From contig JANEZZ010001873.1 in the NCBI GenBank assembly GCA_026122225.1, positions 1,364,001 to 1,428,000 of the forward strand: a stretch of DNA of 64,000 nt, given 5' to 3'. Each line of letters starts with the position of its first letter. Positions within the stretch are counted from its first letter, which is position 1. Source of the stretch: Heloderma charlesbogerti. Its lineage: Eukaryota; Chordata; Lepidosauria; Squamata; Helodermatidae. A model generated the notes under the pieces. The model did no database searches. It was not told where the DNA came from and saw nothing but the letters and a program-made list of their open reading frames with translations. Positions 63,943 to 64,000 of this stretch are shown piece after piece. A program made the position numbers and the translations under genes.

Positions 63943-64000
63943 TTTATTTATTAAGTTTTATTTATTAAATTTCTTAATCGCCCATCTGGCCAGTCACCCA
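63943..64000 (-). mobile_element. LINE 3' tail, cut by window end
   Basis: A TTTATTTATTAAG tract and CTTAATCGCCCATCTGGCC repeat the pattern at 23.8 kb. The element continues beyond the window. Confidence 0.6.

Overview
The window looks like nuclear DNA of a squamate reptile, more likely a lizard than a snake. It is AT-rich and carries a repeat mix typical of squamates: BovB (RTE) LINEs, tRNA-derived SINEs with BovB-like tails (Sauria/Squam type), many L2 3' ends, CR1 with its ATTCTATG-type terminus, a piece of L1, retrotransposon LTRs with 5-bp target duplications, and hAT, piggyBac-like and small terminal-inverted-repeat DNA transposons. I found no convincing host protein-coding gene and no rRNA, tRNA or other functional RNA gene. 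Every long open frame I examined belongs to a transposable element, is antisense to one, or runs through simple repeat. The window is best read as intergenic or deep-intronic DNA.

Layout. 0-5 kb: LTR-like debris, a 77-bp inverted repeat, an L1 fragment cut by a BovB tail, an inverted MIR-like SINE, a Sauria-type SINE with a perfect target duplication and a short TIR element. 5-6.3 kb: L2 reverse transcriptase end, CR1 ends and a 5S rRNA-derived sequence. 7-25 kb: scattered L2 ends, a second TIR element, SINEs, foldback elements and long unassigned stretches, a few of which look like conserved non-coding DNA. 25.7-28.9 kb: a recent tandem duplication with exon-like splice signals, then a mosaic of L2 copies, one cut by CR1. 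30.4-35.1 kb: a solo LTR, a long antisense CR1, a hAT-type MITE fragment and an antisense L2. 35-45.6 kb: minor repeats, possible conserved DNA, a third TIR element and a piggyBac transposase remnant. 45.6-51.6 kb: SINEs, two solo LTRs and a dead hAT transposase gene broken by nested insertions. 52-64 kb: a MIR-like SINE, two hAT-type MITEs (one inside a BovB), CR1 and BovB ends, more SINEs and unassigned sequence.

The elements form a record of nested insertion: BovB into L1-bearing DNA (1.7 kb), SINE into a MITE-like repeat (24.1 kb), CR1 into L2 (27.2 kb), LTR into hAT (48.2 kb) and hAT MITE into BovB (57.1 kb). The most interesting items are (i) LTRs that share an acidic Ser/Asp/Glu-rich open frame, in the same phase from the LTR start in three of four, (ii) the duplicated exon-like block at 25.75-26.46 kb, (iii) the 57-kb hAT MITE built of stacked palindromes, and (iv) the 5S rRNA-derived piece at 6.2 kb. 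Family names rest on recognition of motifs and termini by eye; no database search was run.
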